Shown here piece by piece: positions 33,501-44,032 of a DNA stretch of 64,000 bases. How positions within the stretch are numbered: the first letter of the stretch is position 1; each line of letters begins with the position of its first letter. Below the pieces are notes generated by a model that ran no database searches, had not been told where the DNA came from, and worked only from the letters and a program-made list of their open reading frames with translations. The stretch comes from Vicia villosa (Eukaryota > Streptophyta > Magnoliopsida > Fabales > Fabaceae): NCBI RefSeq assembly GCF_029867415.1, contig NC_081183.1, positions 33,562,655 to 33,626,654 of the forward strand. The letters run 5' to 3'. The position numbers and the translations under genes are program-made.

Positions 33501-35974
33501 TTAGAAAAAATAGTTGCTGAACCCAATTCATCAAAAAGTTCATCTATTGTTGGTATTGGGAAACGGTCGCGAACTGTGACTGCATTAAGTGCTCTATAAT
33601 CAACACAGAATCTCCACGAACCATCTTTTTTTCTAACCAAAAGAACAGGTGAGGAATAAGGACTATTACTAGGTTTAATGATACCCTCATGGAGCATATC
33701 CCTAATAATCAGAGTCATGGCCTCTTTTTGTGAGTGGGGGTAGCGGTACGGTTTGACATTGACTGGTGGGGTATTAGGAAAAAGAGGAATGTGATGGTCA
33801 TGAGGGCGGGATGGGGGTAAGCCTTGGGGTTTTTGGAAAATTGCAGAATAAGATTTTATGATTGCAGAAATATTGTTGGGTAAGGTGGTTGGTAAGGTAT
33901 CAAGGATGTCTTTAGGGTTGGGTGGTGATTGATCTGGCTCGTTAGAAGGTTGATAAAGCAAGAGGTGGATGGAAGCCACCGAATCTGTTTGTAAGAGATG
34001 GCAGAAATTGTTGTAGGTAGATGGTGTGATGAGGGTTTTAGTGTCACCGGTGATTGTAATTTCATTGTTATTGTAGGTGAAAGATATCTTAGGGATAGAA
34101 AAATCAGCTAAGAGGGGTCCAAGAGTGCGTAGCCATTCCATGCCAAGGACAACGTCTGCACCTTCAATTGGCAACAAGTGAAAAGGGATTGAAAAAGAAG
34201 TGTTTTGGAGTTTGATTGGTACCTTTGGGCAAATACCCGAGCAATATAACTTAGAACCGTTGCCAACCATGACCGAAAAATTTGGAATTTGTTGTGTGGG
34301 TAGTTTCAAATGCTGAGCAATCCGTGGCTGAAGTATATTATGTGTACTACCTGTATCAATCAGAACTGCCACGTCAAGGCCATTGATGGAACCTTTAAAT
34401 TTTAAAGTTTTGGGAGAGAATTGCCCATTGGCAGCCTGAGGGGAAAGTTGGAAATAGGTTTCATCTTGTTCAATGGAGGATTGTTGTTTTTCAACATTTT
34501 CAACTATGTCATGGCTAGTCACTTCCTCATCCTCCACCAATAAGAGGAATTTTCCAGCTGAGCATTTATGGCCAGGAACAAATTTTTCGTCACAATTAAA
34601 ACATAGTCCTTGAGCACGGCGTTCTTGTAACTGACTATTGGACAATTTTCTGATGGGTAGTTTGTTGGGCTGTGGTGAGTTATTGGGTTTTGGCGCTGTT
34701 GTAAAAGTAGTTGCTGGTTGTGTTGTTGGATTGGGTCTGATGGGGGTTGAGAATGATTTTTGGAATTTGGGCTTAGCATCTCTTAGTTTAGATTCAATCA
34801 GCTTTGCAAGCCCAATTGCTTGTGAAATGGAGGATGGTTTGTGAATGGCTAGTTCATGCTGAATTTCTGGTATCAATCCAGAAATAAAACAATTAAGGAT
34901 TGCATCTCTAGAAAGGCCAACAACTTGGTTTCCCAATTTTTCGAATTGGGCTTGGTATTCTACCACGGAATGGGTTTGTTTTAACTTGAATAACTCAGCT
35001 TGGTGATTCTCATAGGTAGACGGACCAAAACGTAATTCTAAAGCCTTAGTGAATGATCTCCAATCCAATAATTCGTGATTGTAGTGCATCCATTTAAACC
35101 AACCGAGTGCCTCTCCTTTCATATAGAATGACATCATAGCTAAACGATTGTCAGGTGGTAAATTGTAAAAAGTAAAGAATTGTTCTGCCTGAAATAACCA
35201 TTCTAATGGGTTGGACCCGTCAAACATAGCAAGTTCGAGCTTAGGTGTACGGAAAGAGGGTAGGGGTGGGGCTTGAATATTTTGGGAATAAGAATTTTGG
35301 GCAAATTGGGGTATGGGCTGTTGCTGGACTGTTGTAAAAACTGGGGGGGATATGTAGTATGGTGGGTCCAAATAGCCTTGGGTAGAAAACAAGTGTTGAG
35401 ATGGGGGAAGTAGGGAACGGAAAGGTGTCGAGTGATTAGCAAGGTTGCTGTGTGAGATTGTAGGAATGGGTCTTGTGAAGTTGGGGGAAGCATGTGGGGT
35501 GTATACAGTAGGGGTGGATGTAGACAGATTGGGATTTAAAGGCAAAAATTGAGGGTTTTGTGGTATACCTGATGAGCTGGCAGTATGAGTAGTGCTGCTG
35601 TGAACAGTGGCGGCTGGATGAACAGTGCCGACAGGAACAGTAGCGGTTGGCTGAATAGTACCGCTGTGAACAGTAACGGCAGAATGAACAGTAGGTGAGT
35701 GAATAGTAGCCGCCGGAACAGTAGTTGTTGGTGGTTTTTCAGCTTGAGATGCTAGTTTTGTAAGCAAACCCATGATATTTTCATATCTAGCATCATAAAC
35801 TTGTTTATCATTGTCCATTCTTGTATGAATCTCCTCCATTTCATGATGGGTTTTGTGGAATCTCTCATCCATTTGAATCTGAGTTTCTTGCATAGCATTG
35901 TCAAGGCGGAGGTTGGCTGTTTGAACAGCCTCCTCTACAAGTTCTCTAGGGTTTGGTGGTTTGGGAGGTGCCAT
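30449..35974 (-). CDS. Intact gag-pol polyprotein, Ty3/gypsy, 1841 aa
   Basis: Start is only 24 bases from the 5' LTR. Gag: coiled N-terminus, a P/T/H-rich stretch with repeated TVHS/TVHP motifs (about residues 85-135), capsid (LAMFDGSNPLEWLFQAEQFF), zinc knuckle CFNC...GHKC (about 457-470). Protease LIDTGSTHN (about 540). RT with YRALNAV and VFFDDILIYS (about 890). RNase H LETDASGVAIG. Integrase: HCTPEGGHSG...CITC (about 1226-1270), catalytic D in SMDF (1295), D in VSDRD (1356), E in DGQTE (1391). After SQLRTFHGKP there is no chromodomain; a 250-residue S/T/P-rich tail follows with a duplicated SREAFGSSNTP-like unit and ends KPKWLQDYVTK, encoded in the 3' LTR. No stop or frameshift. Confidence 0.95.
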   Translation of the reverse strand: MAPPKPPNPRELVEEAVQTANLRLDNAMQETQIQMDERFHKTHHEMEEIHTRMDNDKQVYDARYENIMGLLTKLASQAEKPPTTTVPAATIHSPTVHSAVTVHSGTIQPTATVPVGTVHPAATVHSSTTHTASSSGIPQNPQFLPLNPNLSTSTPTVYTPHASPNFTRPIPTISHSNLANHSTPFRSLLPPSQHLFSTQGYLDPPYYISPPVFTTVQQQPIPQFAQNSYSQNIQAPPLPSFRTPKLELAMFDGSNPLEWLFQAEQFFTFYNLPPDNRLAMMSFYMKGEALGWFKWMHYNHELLDWRSFTKALELRFGPSTYENHQAELFKLKQTHSVVEYQAQFEKLGNQVVGLSRDAILNCFISGLIPEIQHELAIHKPSSISQAIGLAKLIESKLRDAKPKFQKSFSTPIRPNPTTQPATTFTTAPKPNNSPQPNKLPIRKLSNSQLQERRAQGLCFNCDEKFVPGHKCSAGKFLLLVEDEEVTSHDIVENVEKQQSSIEQDETYFQLSPQAANGQFSPKTLKFKGSINGLDVAVLIDTGSTHNILQPRIAQHLKLPTQQIPNFSVMVGNGSKLYCSGICPKVPIKLQNTSFSIPFHLLPIEGADVVLGMEWLRTLGPLLADFSIPKISFTYNNNEITITGDTKTLITPSTYNNFCHLLQTDSVASIHLLLYQPSNEPDQSPPNPKDILDTLPTTLPNNISAIIKSYSAIFQKPQGLPPSRPHDHHIPLFPNTPPVNVKPYRYPHSQKEAMTLIIRDMLHEGIIKPSNSPYSSPVLLVRKKDGSWRFCVDYRALNAVTVRDRFPIPTIDELFDELGSATIFSKIDLRSGYHQIRVTPKDTHKTAFRTFDGHYEFLVMPFGLTNAPSSFQSAMNDLLRPYLRRFVLVFFDDILIYSSSLSDHAHHLKLILELLLSNQFYAKLSKCVFSVPSVDYLGHIISSEGVTPDPAKIQAILDWPKPRSLTALRGFLGLTGFYRRFVRHYASLAAPLTDLLHFTKLQWSTTADSAFTTLKRKMTETPVLGLPDFSKPFVLETDASGVAIGAVLSQAGHPIAFFSKKLCNRLQASSVYVREMFAITEAVKKWRQYLIGRHFHIFTDQKSLKNLLVQTIQTPEQQKWAAKLQGFEFDIHYKPGKANQVADALSRIQSDDESVLLSISSPVPLLLNQLKQYYKSDSEGRHIRDKVLSDPKFQNTYQYKDGLMYFKERIFIPDFQQLREKIITEYHCTPEGGHSGLQPTLARLSSSFSWPGVYNDVKDFVKTCITCQQSKYLTTRKQGLLQPLPTPTEVWNDLSMDFITHLPNSHGHTTIWVVCDRLTKFSHFIALPSKFSAKDLAIRFSVEICRLHGVPKSIVSDRDPLFLSTFWKELFRVQGTTLKFSSAYHPETDGQTEVINRCLETYLRCYTSENPKRWYKFLHLAEYWYNSTYHSALQMSPFEALYGRPPPSFPSYSTGSTTVPTLEASLQKREELMQALQRNLNKSKKKMEIQSNKHRRDLTFAEGDFVWLKLQPHRQKSVVHRSSQKLAKRYFGPFKILHRVGKTAYRLDLPVSSRIHPVIHVSQLRTFHGKPPSTPLSPITQDWEPQEEEIITDAAPESPTASNAPQSVSPIMFRDSSTTILTDKAKRVVLPTDLEVVNSNESLRLGETTEHKTDKIPSSPKENSEDVQKQKGEISREFSDLNEEVKDFNSPIEYFKSVSLEPSTTREAIGSSNTPSREAFGSSNTPTKSPPLVSLDSLPNTSKPSDQIAVGTIPHCQPAVSLGTRSQLFPTSSLPDSTQFSNPSVLDYELAGPSQWATHGNGSMRINKPNLEDKVAFGPHGTDTRSTRIRLKPKWLQDYVTK

Positions 35975-35998
35975 GAAATCAAGATGAAAGCACCAATT

Positions 35999-36288
35999 TG
36001 ATAGAAAGGGTTCAACAAATATTAAATCTAGATCTAGGGTTAACTAAGAACAAACATAAACAAGGAAATTTGCAAGACAATAAAGAAAGAGTTGTGATAA
36101 TTTTCTTAGCCTTTCATTAATTCTGCAGCCCCCTTAAATACACTAGGGTTTTAAGTTACAAGGCTATACGAAAATGGGCCTGGCCCAACAAGAAAAACAC
36201 ATAAAAAAGGCATAAATAATATAGTTATTTTGTAACATAGTCTTGTAGCCATTTGGGCTTAAGCCTAATTCTAGTGGACCTAGTATCA
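35999..36288 (-). repeat. 5' LTR of the intact gypsy element
   Basis: Identical to 30223-30512. A TATA-like GTGTATTTAAGG occurs on the minus strand near 36132-36143. The sequence after the LTR, AATTGGTGCTTTCATC, should hold the primer site; TGG fits a CCA end but I cannot name the tRNA. Confidence 0.95.
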
Positions 36289-36439
36289 AATTTAGTATAA
36301 CTTTTCATCAATATAAATGGATCCAGTCACAGTGGTAAATATTCTGGAAAGTTTTTTTGTTTTATTTTTTTTATTCGAATGAAATTGACAATTTAAAGTT
36401 AGTATGCTTCATAAAGCATAATTCTATTTGTATATTATA

Positions 36440-36504
<65 letters not shown>

Positions 36505-37979
36505 AATAAATTAAATATAACAAACTTTTTAGTTGAATTAAATGTATCGAACCATCAATAAAAGATAATAAAAATAGTCTTTTATTTCGGTCACATGGAT
36601 GGAAGAATGTAGTGTGTGATAGAAATTATGCTATTTTTTTCTCAGATCCATTTGATCGAGATGAAAATAAGACAATAATTTTTTTCCTCGGTTAGATATG
36701 TTGATCGAAGAGAAAAATCCTACTTTCACTCTCGGTTGATTTTAATAACCGATGCGAATAGTTGAATATTGTTATTAGAGAAATTTTTGTACTTCGGTTG
36801 AGAGTTATTCTGAGTTACAACGGAGAAAAAAATTATTATTTTTTAAAAAAATATAAATTTTAAAAATTTTACATAATTTTGTATCCGTATTTTTGTTAGA
36901 CAAAATCTATAATGCCTATTTTGTGAAACATAATCAAATAACACATTTGTGAACCAAGACTATATATACATTATATATGTACCAAAATATATTGTTACAC
37001 CAGTTAACCGTCAAGACAATAAATAAGAGAAATTTGTATGCTTGTAAATAAATAAAAAAAATATAGGAAGCATGTGACTTAACGTGAACAGAACAATAAA
37101 CTTAATCCTTTTATTTAACAACTAACATAAATAAATTACTTATATATGGATACAATGATTACCTCCTTCTATAAATCAACAATGCCTCCAAAGATAATAT
37201 TCAACATATGTTTCAACATAATATGACCTCGTCTACATATAATTTTTATATAGTGAATAATATTCACAAAAAAGACAAGTACCACATTAACAAAAATAAA
37301 AGAATGTCACAAATAATACTACTGATTTTTGAGAAAATAGATTTAAGTTTTTTATTTCTAAAATCGCGACACATATTTTATCCTTCCACAACTCTACATG
37401 TTGAAAAAATTAAACATAAATAAAAAAATATTCAGTAAAGTGAACATTTTAGTATTGCAAATAATATCACCTACGCACTAGTTATATCTTTTATCTTTGA
37501 ATCAACTTCTTTGCCTAACGAACATAGCATAATTATGCTATTTTGCTTATGACACAAATAATTATTAATTGTCAATGACCATTGCACGAACATCCAAATC
37601 AATTAATAGTGGGTAGAAAATTGAATATTAAATAAGAGAAAACACAAATTCATATATACTTATAAATTGATAAACAATGCTAGGTAACAATATATTTTCT
37701 ATTTAATCGAGTTATTTTGTATGTATGTTTGGATCTCATTAGATGGACGCCCTAAGTATTGAATATTCTAGGGGATCCAAGAATCAATACACTTCTGAAT
37801 TTCTTTCTATACAAAGCTTATGCAAGTACCCAAATGTTAACACAAAAGTCAAACTTTGATGTGAGTCTTGACATTAAAAGTATTTAAGAGTAATGAATAT
37901 AAATTGACATCACCCTAAAAGATGTACTTACATGCACTATTATTGTAGTATGATTATGACAAGCCAATCAATATCCCGC
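36289..37979. other. AT-rich stretch without gene
   Basis: Holds an (AT)n tract and, between 36585 and 36830, about five TCGGTT/AACCGA motifs reminiscent of subterminal repeats of CACTA transposons. No terminal CACTA motif or transposase was found, so that is not called. Confidence 0.5.
36446..36502. repeat. (AT)n microsatellite
   Basis: About 28 uninterrupted AT units. Confidence 0.95.
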
Positions 37980-39047
37980 ACAAGACCCATAATACCCCTT
38001 TACATTGACTTATCCCGTAACCAAACTAGAGCTTTTTCTACGGGATGAACTCATGAACCAAGTAGAGGTTTTATTGGCTAACCTCAATTACGAAACAAAA
38101 CTTTTACCAGGCTGAGATCTATAACCAAACATAGATTTTTGAATGGTTTATCTAAAGAACCAAACTCGATCCTTCAATAGTATCACACTCTTAAAATAAA
38201 ATAGAGCACGACACCAGTACAACACTTTCCTCACAAGTAGTTTTCACTCACTGACACTAAGGAACCTATGGTGAAGAAAAATATTTAAAGAGGGGGGAAA
38301 TAAATGATAAAATGTTAAGAAATAGGAAGACTCTGAATTCTGATGTGTTTTCGAATGAGGAGATGTCTTCTTTATATAGGTGGAAATGAGGCTAAGAAAC
38401 TAAACAATCCATTATCCAAATCAATACCATAATCAATTATTGACCTTCAATAATCGATTATTCAAGCCACAAATAGAATGTTTTGATATTTAGAAGTTAC
38501 AAGTCATTATGAGGCTATCCAAATCGATTATAAACTCAACTTAGCCAAAATAATCATTTAGGTTATTGGTTTAATCGATTATTTAGTTAGAAAAGTCCTC
38601 CAATCAATCAGACACTCCCTTAATCAACTGGCTAGGCCCTAAAAACATTTTTATATGATTTTATCAAATATAGGGAGGCCTTAAAAGTATTTACAATATA
38701 TGTGTGTGAGAGTTTCCTTATTATCTTAAGATTTACTCTCATGCTTTCACAATACTCTACTCATTGATATTGACATGACCAAGCAAACTTGAACACTTCA
38801 TATCTTTCACAATTCTTAAGCTTTCAAGTTCCTTTTCCAAATACACGAATTGTATAAGCACTCCCCTAAAAACTTGAAACTTCTACTTGATGAGGCTCGA
38901 TATATCTTCAAGTCAATCACCACCATCAAAGAGTTGGAAGGATATTGCCACCCACTTCAATAAGAATCGGCGTTGTCGTTATCAAAACACCAATAAGATC
39001 ACCAACATCAGAATCATTAGCTTCATACCTACAAGCACATAGATTCA
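37980..39047 (-). repeat. 3' LTR of the decayed copia element
   Basis: Aligns with 44330-45275: shared CTTTTTCTACRGGATRARCTCA, ACACTTTCCTCACAAGTA, several AATCGATTAT motifs and the shared end AGCACATAGATTCA. The left boundary is approximate because similarity fades before the expected terminus. Confidence 0.75.
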
Positions 39048-39559
39048 TATTCTCACATTTTCGACGATGAAAGTACATATCTCATAAAGGTGGTAAAAGA
39101 GAAAAGAAATAAATAAATTTTGGATTGGTTAAACTACTATTCACATGAGGATAGAGTATACTTTACTCCCTATGAAAGTATACTTATCCCCCTTTGGCAT
39201 AATAAAAAAATGGTAAAAAAATATCACATTGGTTACATATAATCATTTTGAGAAAGTGAGGAAGCATAAGGAGAAGAAACTATTTAGCATATTACTCCAT
39301 GCATGATTAATTTAAGATTCCTAATCCAATTCATATGAAAAATAAGCTTTATTTAGAAAGTTGTTTTGTAAAAATGTTGCAAGTTAATTAGATGAGGTCA
39401 CAAACTCTAGAACCCTAATAAAGTGGTGCCTTAACTCAATTTATTTAGCTCGAGAGTGAAGTATCAAGATTTTTAGTGAGGTTTTTGGAACTAGTATTAT
39501 CCAACTTATAGGGGATAACTCCAAGATTAACATTGTAATCACTGAGTTGGTGTTTCAGC

Positions 39560-40140
39560 TAGATAATTTAATAGTAACAGCTACCCACAACAACGTATTT
39601 TGCCTCACATGTGGATAGCGCGGCACTTGCATATTTATTGCTATGCTTGGAGACAAGTGAGTTCCAAAGTAAGAGACACATATTGCAGGTACTTTTCCTA
39701 TACAATCTGCACCCAGCAAAATCAAAATCAATGTACCCAATTAAGTCACAATCTGCTCCCTTAAGGTGCCATAAACCCATTTGTAGTGTGCCAGTGAGAT
39801 ATCTCGGGATGCATTTAACCGTACTGAGATGTAATTTTTTTGGTGATGCTTGAAAACTAGCACAAGTACACACAATAAACATGATATCATGACAATAGGT
39901 AGTGATATAAAGAAGGGAATCAATTAGACCTCAATATTTTCTTTCCTAAGTTAGTTTCCCGTTCTCATCCTTGTCTAGAATGTACGAGGTTGCCATTGAA
40001 GTTGTTATTATTTTGGATTTCTCCATGTCAAACCTCTTTAGTAGCTCTTTGCAATATTTGGCTTTATTAATGAAGGTTCTTCCTTTAAGATGTGATGAGT
40101 TGTTCCCCAAGTATTATATTGAGAGTCATTTTCTTATGGG
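39560..40140 (-). pseudogene. Copia RT end and RNase H relic
   Basis: The minus strand reads NKAKYCKELLKRFDMEKS-like sequence (about 40020-40080), then CASFQASPKKLHLSTVKCI, GLWHLKGADCDLIGYIDFDFAGC and SAALSTCEAKYVVVGSCYY (39568-39882). These are the end of RT and the RNase H domain of copia pol, with substitutions at conserved positions and frame breaks. Confidence 0.88.
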
Positions 40141-40740
40141 GTTCAATGTGCATGTGTATAAAGAGGATGACCTCACAACAGGAGATTGGAACTAGAAGAA
40201 ACTTCTGCTGAGCTTCATCAGCGGCTTGGGTTACTTTGGGGGAGGAACCCCCATAAATGAGGTCGACCAAAATGCTTGGAGCGCATCATTGTTCAATTGT
40301 AGATGGAGGCCCGTTGCTGGGAAGATAAGAAAGTTATTTTTGGTCTAATAAACAACATGCTAAGAAGTAGCTGGTGGAAGAGAGTGTTTATGAGATAAGG
40401 GATAATTTGGTCCTTATTAAACTCCCTGGCTCTCTGGTTGGTCAGTATACTCATCTAGTAAGAACCATGGCAAGTAAGAATCAAGCTTTAGTTATTGCTC
40501 AGGGAAATTTATCGTCTTCTCGGAAGGAACTAGAGTTCTTGCATCTTGAGAATGATACTCTAACTCGGCAACAAACTGACTTTATAAATTCCAGCCTCGG
40601 GGTGGTCACGTAGTCGTTTGAGAATGTCTTGCAGCAATTGAAGCATTTTCATTGTCATCTGCTTATCTCAAGGGAGTAGGTATGACCAAATCAGATGCTT
40701 ATAGATGGAGAGGTTGTCTCTTTGCTGGGGTAGCCATGCC
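40141..40740 (+). pseudogene. Gag-like fragment within the copia element
   Basis: The frame at 40374-40613 (EESVYEIRDNLVLIKLPG ... QGNLSSSRKELEFLHLEND) has coiled-coil character and is followed by AFSLSSAYLKGVGMTKSDAY and a WRGCLFAGVAM-like phrase. It resembles the C-terminal part of proteins annotated as putative gypsy-type gag in legumes. Stops interrupt it. Assignment tentative. Confidence 0.4.
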
Positions 40741-41479
40741 AACCACTTTTTTGTGAACTGTATGTATAATACTATTGGAATGAAATAATATATTTGTATA
40801 TATTTCCTTATTTGAAAAGAATGTTTTTTTTACCTATTTAAGGTATAATTGTGTGATCCTATGTGCGGGGCTTTGGTTCTTGCGCGAACCTACGAGGTCT
40901 TTCCTTGAAGTTTATTGGACATCATTGGGTCCGTTTTCGGCCAAAGGTTAGTTCTTCTTCCCTAGGTGAAAACCCAGTCTAAGGTAGATGTGTGGCCAAC
41001 CCACCGAGGTCTCTAGAGTGACTAGCTTCTAGAGGAGGATGAACCATTATTGTCAATAAGGATGTGATTGTTGTAGTTGAATATGAAAAATATCTCCGAT
41101 AGTACCTCTGACTTTCGGTGGGGATGTGATTGATGTAGTTAGACGTGCAAAATGTCTCCGATAATGCCTTTAGACGTGCAAAACGTCTTCGATATCACCT
41201 TTAACAGCAGGATGGACCATTATTTCCAATAAGGAATTTATTGTTATAGTTTCACGTGTAAAGCATCTACGACAACACCCCTGAATTTTAGTACCGATGT
41301 TCAATCCTGTCGGTCATACCACAATTTCGTAGTCGCTACACACAAACACATAAAAAGATATTTCAGCAAAAGTTGTATTTCATTTATAATTTCAAGTTGC
41401 TCATGTACATAAATAGGATGAATATATAATCACAACACTTAATAGGAAATAAGAAAGGAAACATAATCAGGCAGGCTAA

Positions 41480-42000
41480 CACCGCTTATTCTTCTTGTCT
41501 GTCTCTCGTTCATTTAGCCAGTTATGGGGGGACGAATGCACATCCTGCTGAGTTGGCTGGTTAGGGAGATCATATTAATCTCCATAGCTATGCCTTCCCC
41601 TTGGTCTTTCTAGAGCATTTGGTAGATTTGTTTTTGCTCCCTCGAGATTAGTGTCGATGGTGGTCGGCTCTCCCTTAAGATTGTGATACTTGAGTTTGAG
41701 GTGGACCGGTGATGCTACAACGTCCAACATAGTTGTGAAGGGACTTCCTCTAATTCAATTGTAGACACTCCTACAAGGGGTAACGAGGAATTACAAATTT
41801 ACTATTCAGATGTCCTTCCTATCACCTACTAATACTGCCATAACCCCATAGATAGGTAGTTGTTCCGTTGAATTCCTGCAAGTTCGGACCTTCATATGGC
41901 TATAAGCTACCCATTTTGAGGTCAATATTTTTTAACAACTATGAATACATTATATAGCATGTCCATTTTCTTGACCATGGTTGTGATCACAATGGGGAAA
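41480..42000 (-). pseudogene. Tat/Ogre protease-RT linker relic
   Basis: The minus strand from about 41950 to 41600 reads SVYN.IRGSPFTTMLDVVAS, HLKLKYHNLKGEPTTIDTN and LEGAKTNLPNALE. This is the YNxIxGRP...HLKxKYHN...GAK block that lies between protease and RT of Ogre/Tat elements, the counterpart of the relic at 14337-14609. 40741-41480 between has no gene that I can recognise, only repeated phrases such as CAAAA(T/C)GTCT(C/T)CGATA near 41085-41195. Confidence 0.65.
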
Positions 42001-42019
42001 ATTTTGTTGGGGACCCTTC

Positions 42020-43349
42020 CTACCTTCTCTGAGTCATAGAACCCCAACATAGGTTGGTCATGGATCTTTGACAAGGTACCCCTCCTTCTTGTGGACGGTC
42101 ATCATCTTGACGATCTTCATCTTCGCAGTCCCCTTGGAGGTAAGGTTTTCTCGAGGTGACCCTCCAGGGATTGAGGGACTTATAGATGATACCAAAACCG
42201 AAAATATTTCCCCTATTATTATCATTATAAGAGATAAAACCTCCCTTATTAGGAGTGAAGAAGGAGAATAAAGTTTTATCACTGGTCATATGATTTGAAC
42301 AACCACTATCAAGGTACCATTTAGTGTTTGAAATTGTAAAGCATTCATGTAATAAAAACTCAGGTCTTAACTTTAGATACCCATACCATTTTGGTTCCTC
42401 GATTGTTAGTTTCATAAATATTCTCACCATTAGATATTATATCAGAGACATAAGTATGATATGAGGCAGATATATTTTTTATTTTGTGTTCACATTGTTT
42501 TTTTACATAAAATTATGAAGGAGGATGTCGTTGTTTTCTTTCATGATTATTTTAAAGAAAAGAATATAGCAATATGACATTCTTTATTACAATAATTGCT
42601 TTAAGGTTTTGTAATGAGATGTAGATTTAACATTGCAAATATTACTACAGTTCTAACTATTATTATTGGTTTCATAGCCAAGACCGACTCTATCATAGGA
42701 AGCTCTCTGGTTTCTAATAAAAGATTCAAGTTATTTCTTCCTTTAGTGATCTTTTCAAGTGTTTTTTGAAGATCTCAAATTTCATCTTTCAAAATGTCAC
42801 ATTCATCGCATATGATAGGTTCATCTAGTTCTTTGTTAGAAAGGGGAAAATTTTGGACTAGATCATTTTGTCTCTTCCTAGGATTTTCTATTTCTTTCAC
42901 AAGGTCTTTATTTTTTATTCAAGGGAATACATATTATCCTTGGAGATAAAGACATTTTACTCTAGTCTTCATCATCTAAGGACTCCATGCCATTGTCCTC
43001 TTACACGATGTAAGTTTTCTTGCTATTTTCACAAGGTTTCTTACCTTTCTTCTGATTTTAATTTTCCTTTTCCCTACAGGGCAGTTTGGTATGATATGCC
43101 CTTTTTTTCCACATTGATAACATGTAGAAAAAGATGAAGTTTTTTCTTCATTGATGTCTTGTTCTTGTTATTTTTTCTCATGCTTTAGGAATTTTTTAAA
43201 TTTTTGCACCATGAGTGACATGTCTCATACACAATCAAAATCTTTGCCTTTAATATCTAGACTTTTGTTTTTCTTATGTCCGGCCTCATCCATGGCAAAT
43301 CTTTTTAGCTTCATCTTATGTTCCTGTAATTTGACAAAAAGAGAGAGAA

Positions 43350-43406
<57 letters not shown>

Positions 43407-43990
43407 ATGGTTACTAAATCTCTAGAATCACAAATCACAATGACTTTAGGTTGCCAAATATACTTTAGGCATCTAAGATTTCTCACAAAAAATTCCTCAT
43501 TTGAAAATATTTTTCCTAGAGTTCTCATATGAATCATGATATGTGTAAACCGTGTTTGCATTTGATTTATGTTCTCTTCAGGTTTCATTATGAAAAGTTC
43601 ATACTCGTAAACTAATGTGCCCAACCTTGCTCTCTTTATCTCAGTAGTTCCTTCATGTATGATTTGGAGGACGTCTCACATTTATTTTTCAATCTCTTAG
43701 GGCGAAACTCATAATACACATCGAGATCGAGATCAACAGTGATGACTGTTTTTGCCTTCAAATTGTGTTGCACATTTTATTTATCAACTTTGGTCCAATC
43801 TTTTTTCAGTTTTTGTTTACTACAACACCATCAACTTCGTGTATAAGAACAAATGGACCTTTACAACCTTCCAAATACCATAGTCCATCCATTCTATGAA
43901 GAACTTCATCTTTTCTTTCTACAAATTATACCATTTTCTATTAAAGGATGAAGGTTTTTTTAGAGAATAATTTGAAGTTATTTTTCTCCT
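42020..43990 (-). pseudogene. Copia gag and protease relic
   Basis: Gag: YEYELFIMKPEENINQMQTR and FSNEEFFVRNLRCLKYIWQPK (43316-43624), a UBN2-type capsid. Zinc knuckle CYQCGKKGHIIPNC near 43070-43125. Protease entry WYLDSGCSNHMTSDKTLFS with GGFISYNDNNRG (42020-42430). Interrupted by frameshifts and a GT microsatellite inside gag. Reads toward lower coordinates, consistent with the primer site at 44018. Confidence 0.88.
43353..43404. repeat. (GT)n microsatellite in copia gag relic
   Basis: 26 GT units. On the gag strand it would read as a run of Thr-His, so it has expanded after gag lost function or by slippage in a short CA run. Confidence 0.95.
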
Positions 43991-44017
43991 GGGAAGATTA
44001 GTCTTTAACAAGATTTA

Positions 44018-44030
44018 GACTCTAATGCCA
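44018..44030 (-). other. Degenerate primer binding site, initiator tRNA-Met type
   Basis: The minus strand TGGCATTAGAGTC differs at three positions from the usual TGGTATCAGAGC(C) and lies 2 bases from the LTR. Confidence 0.7.
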
Positions 44031-44032
44031 CT

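Larger units (their letters stand above)
30223..36288 (-). mobile_element. Complete Ty3/gypsy retrotransposon with identical LTRs
   Basis: LTRs 30223-30512 and 35999-36288 (290 bp each) read identically, flanked by target duplications aattt (30218-30222 and 36289-36293). The interior is filled by one open gag-pol frame on the minus strand. Short LTRs, a single gag-pol frame and the LCFNCDEKF...GHKC zinc knuckle are most like Reina-type chromoviruses, although no chromodomain is visible. Identical LTRs imply very recent insertion, so it may be mobile or come from a mobile family. Confidence 0.95.

Noticed and set aside
36585..36830. CACTA transposon suggested by repeated TCGGTT motifs
   Set aside because: No CACTA terminus, no target duplication and no transposase were found.
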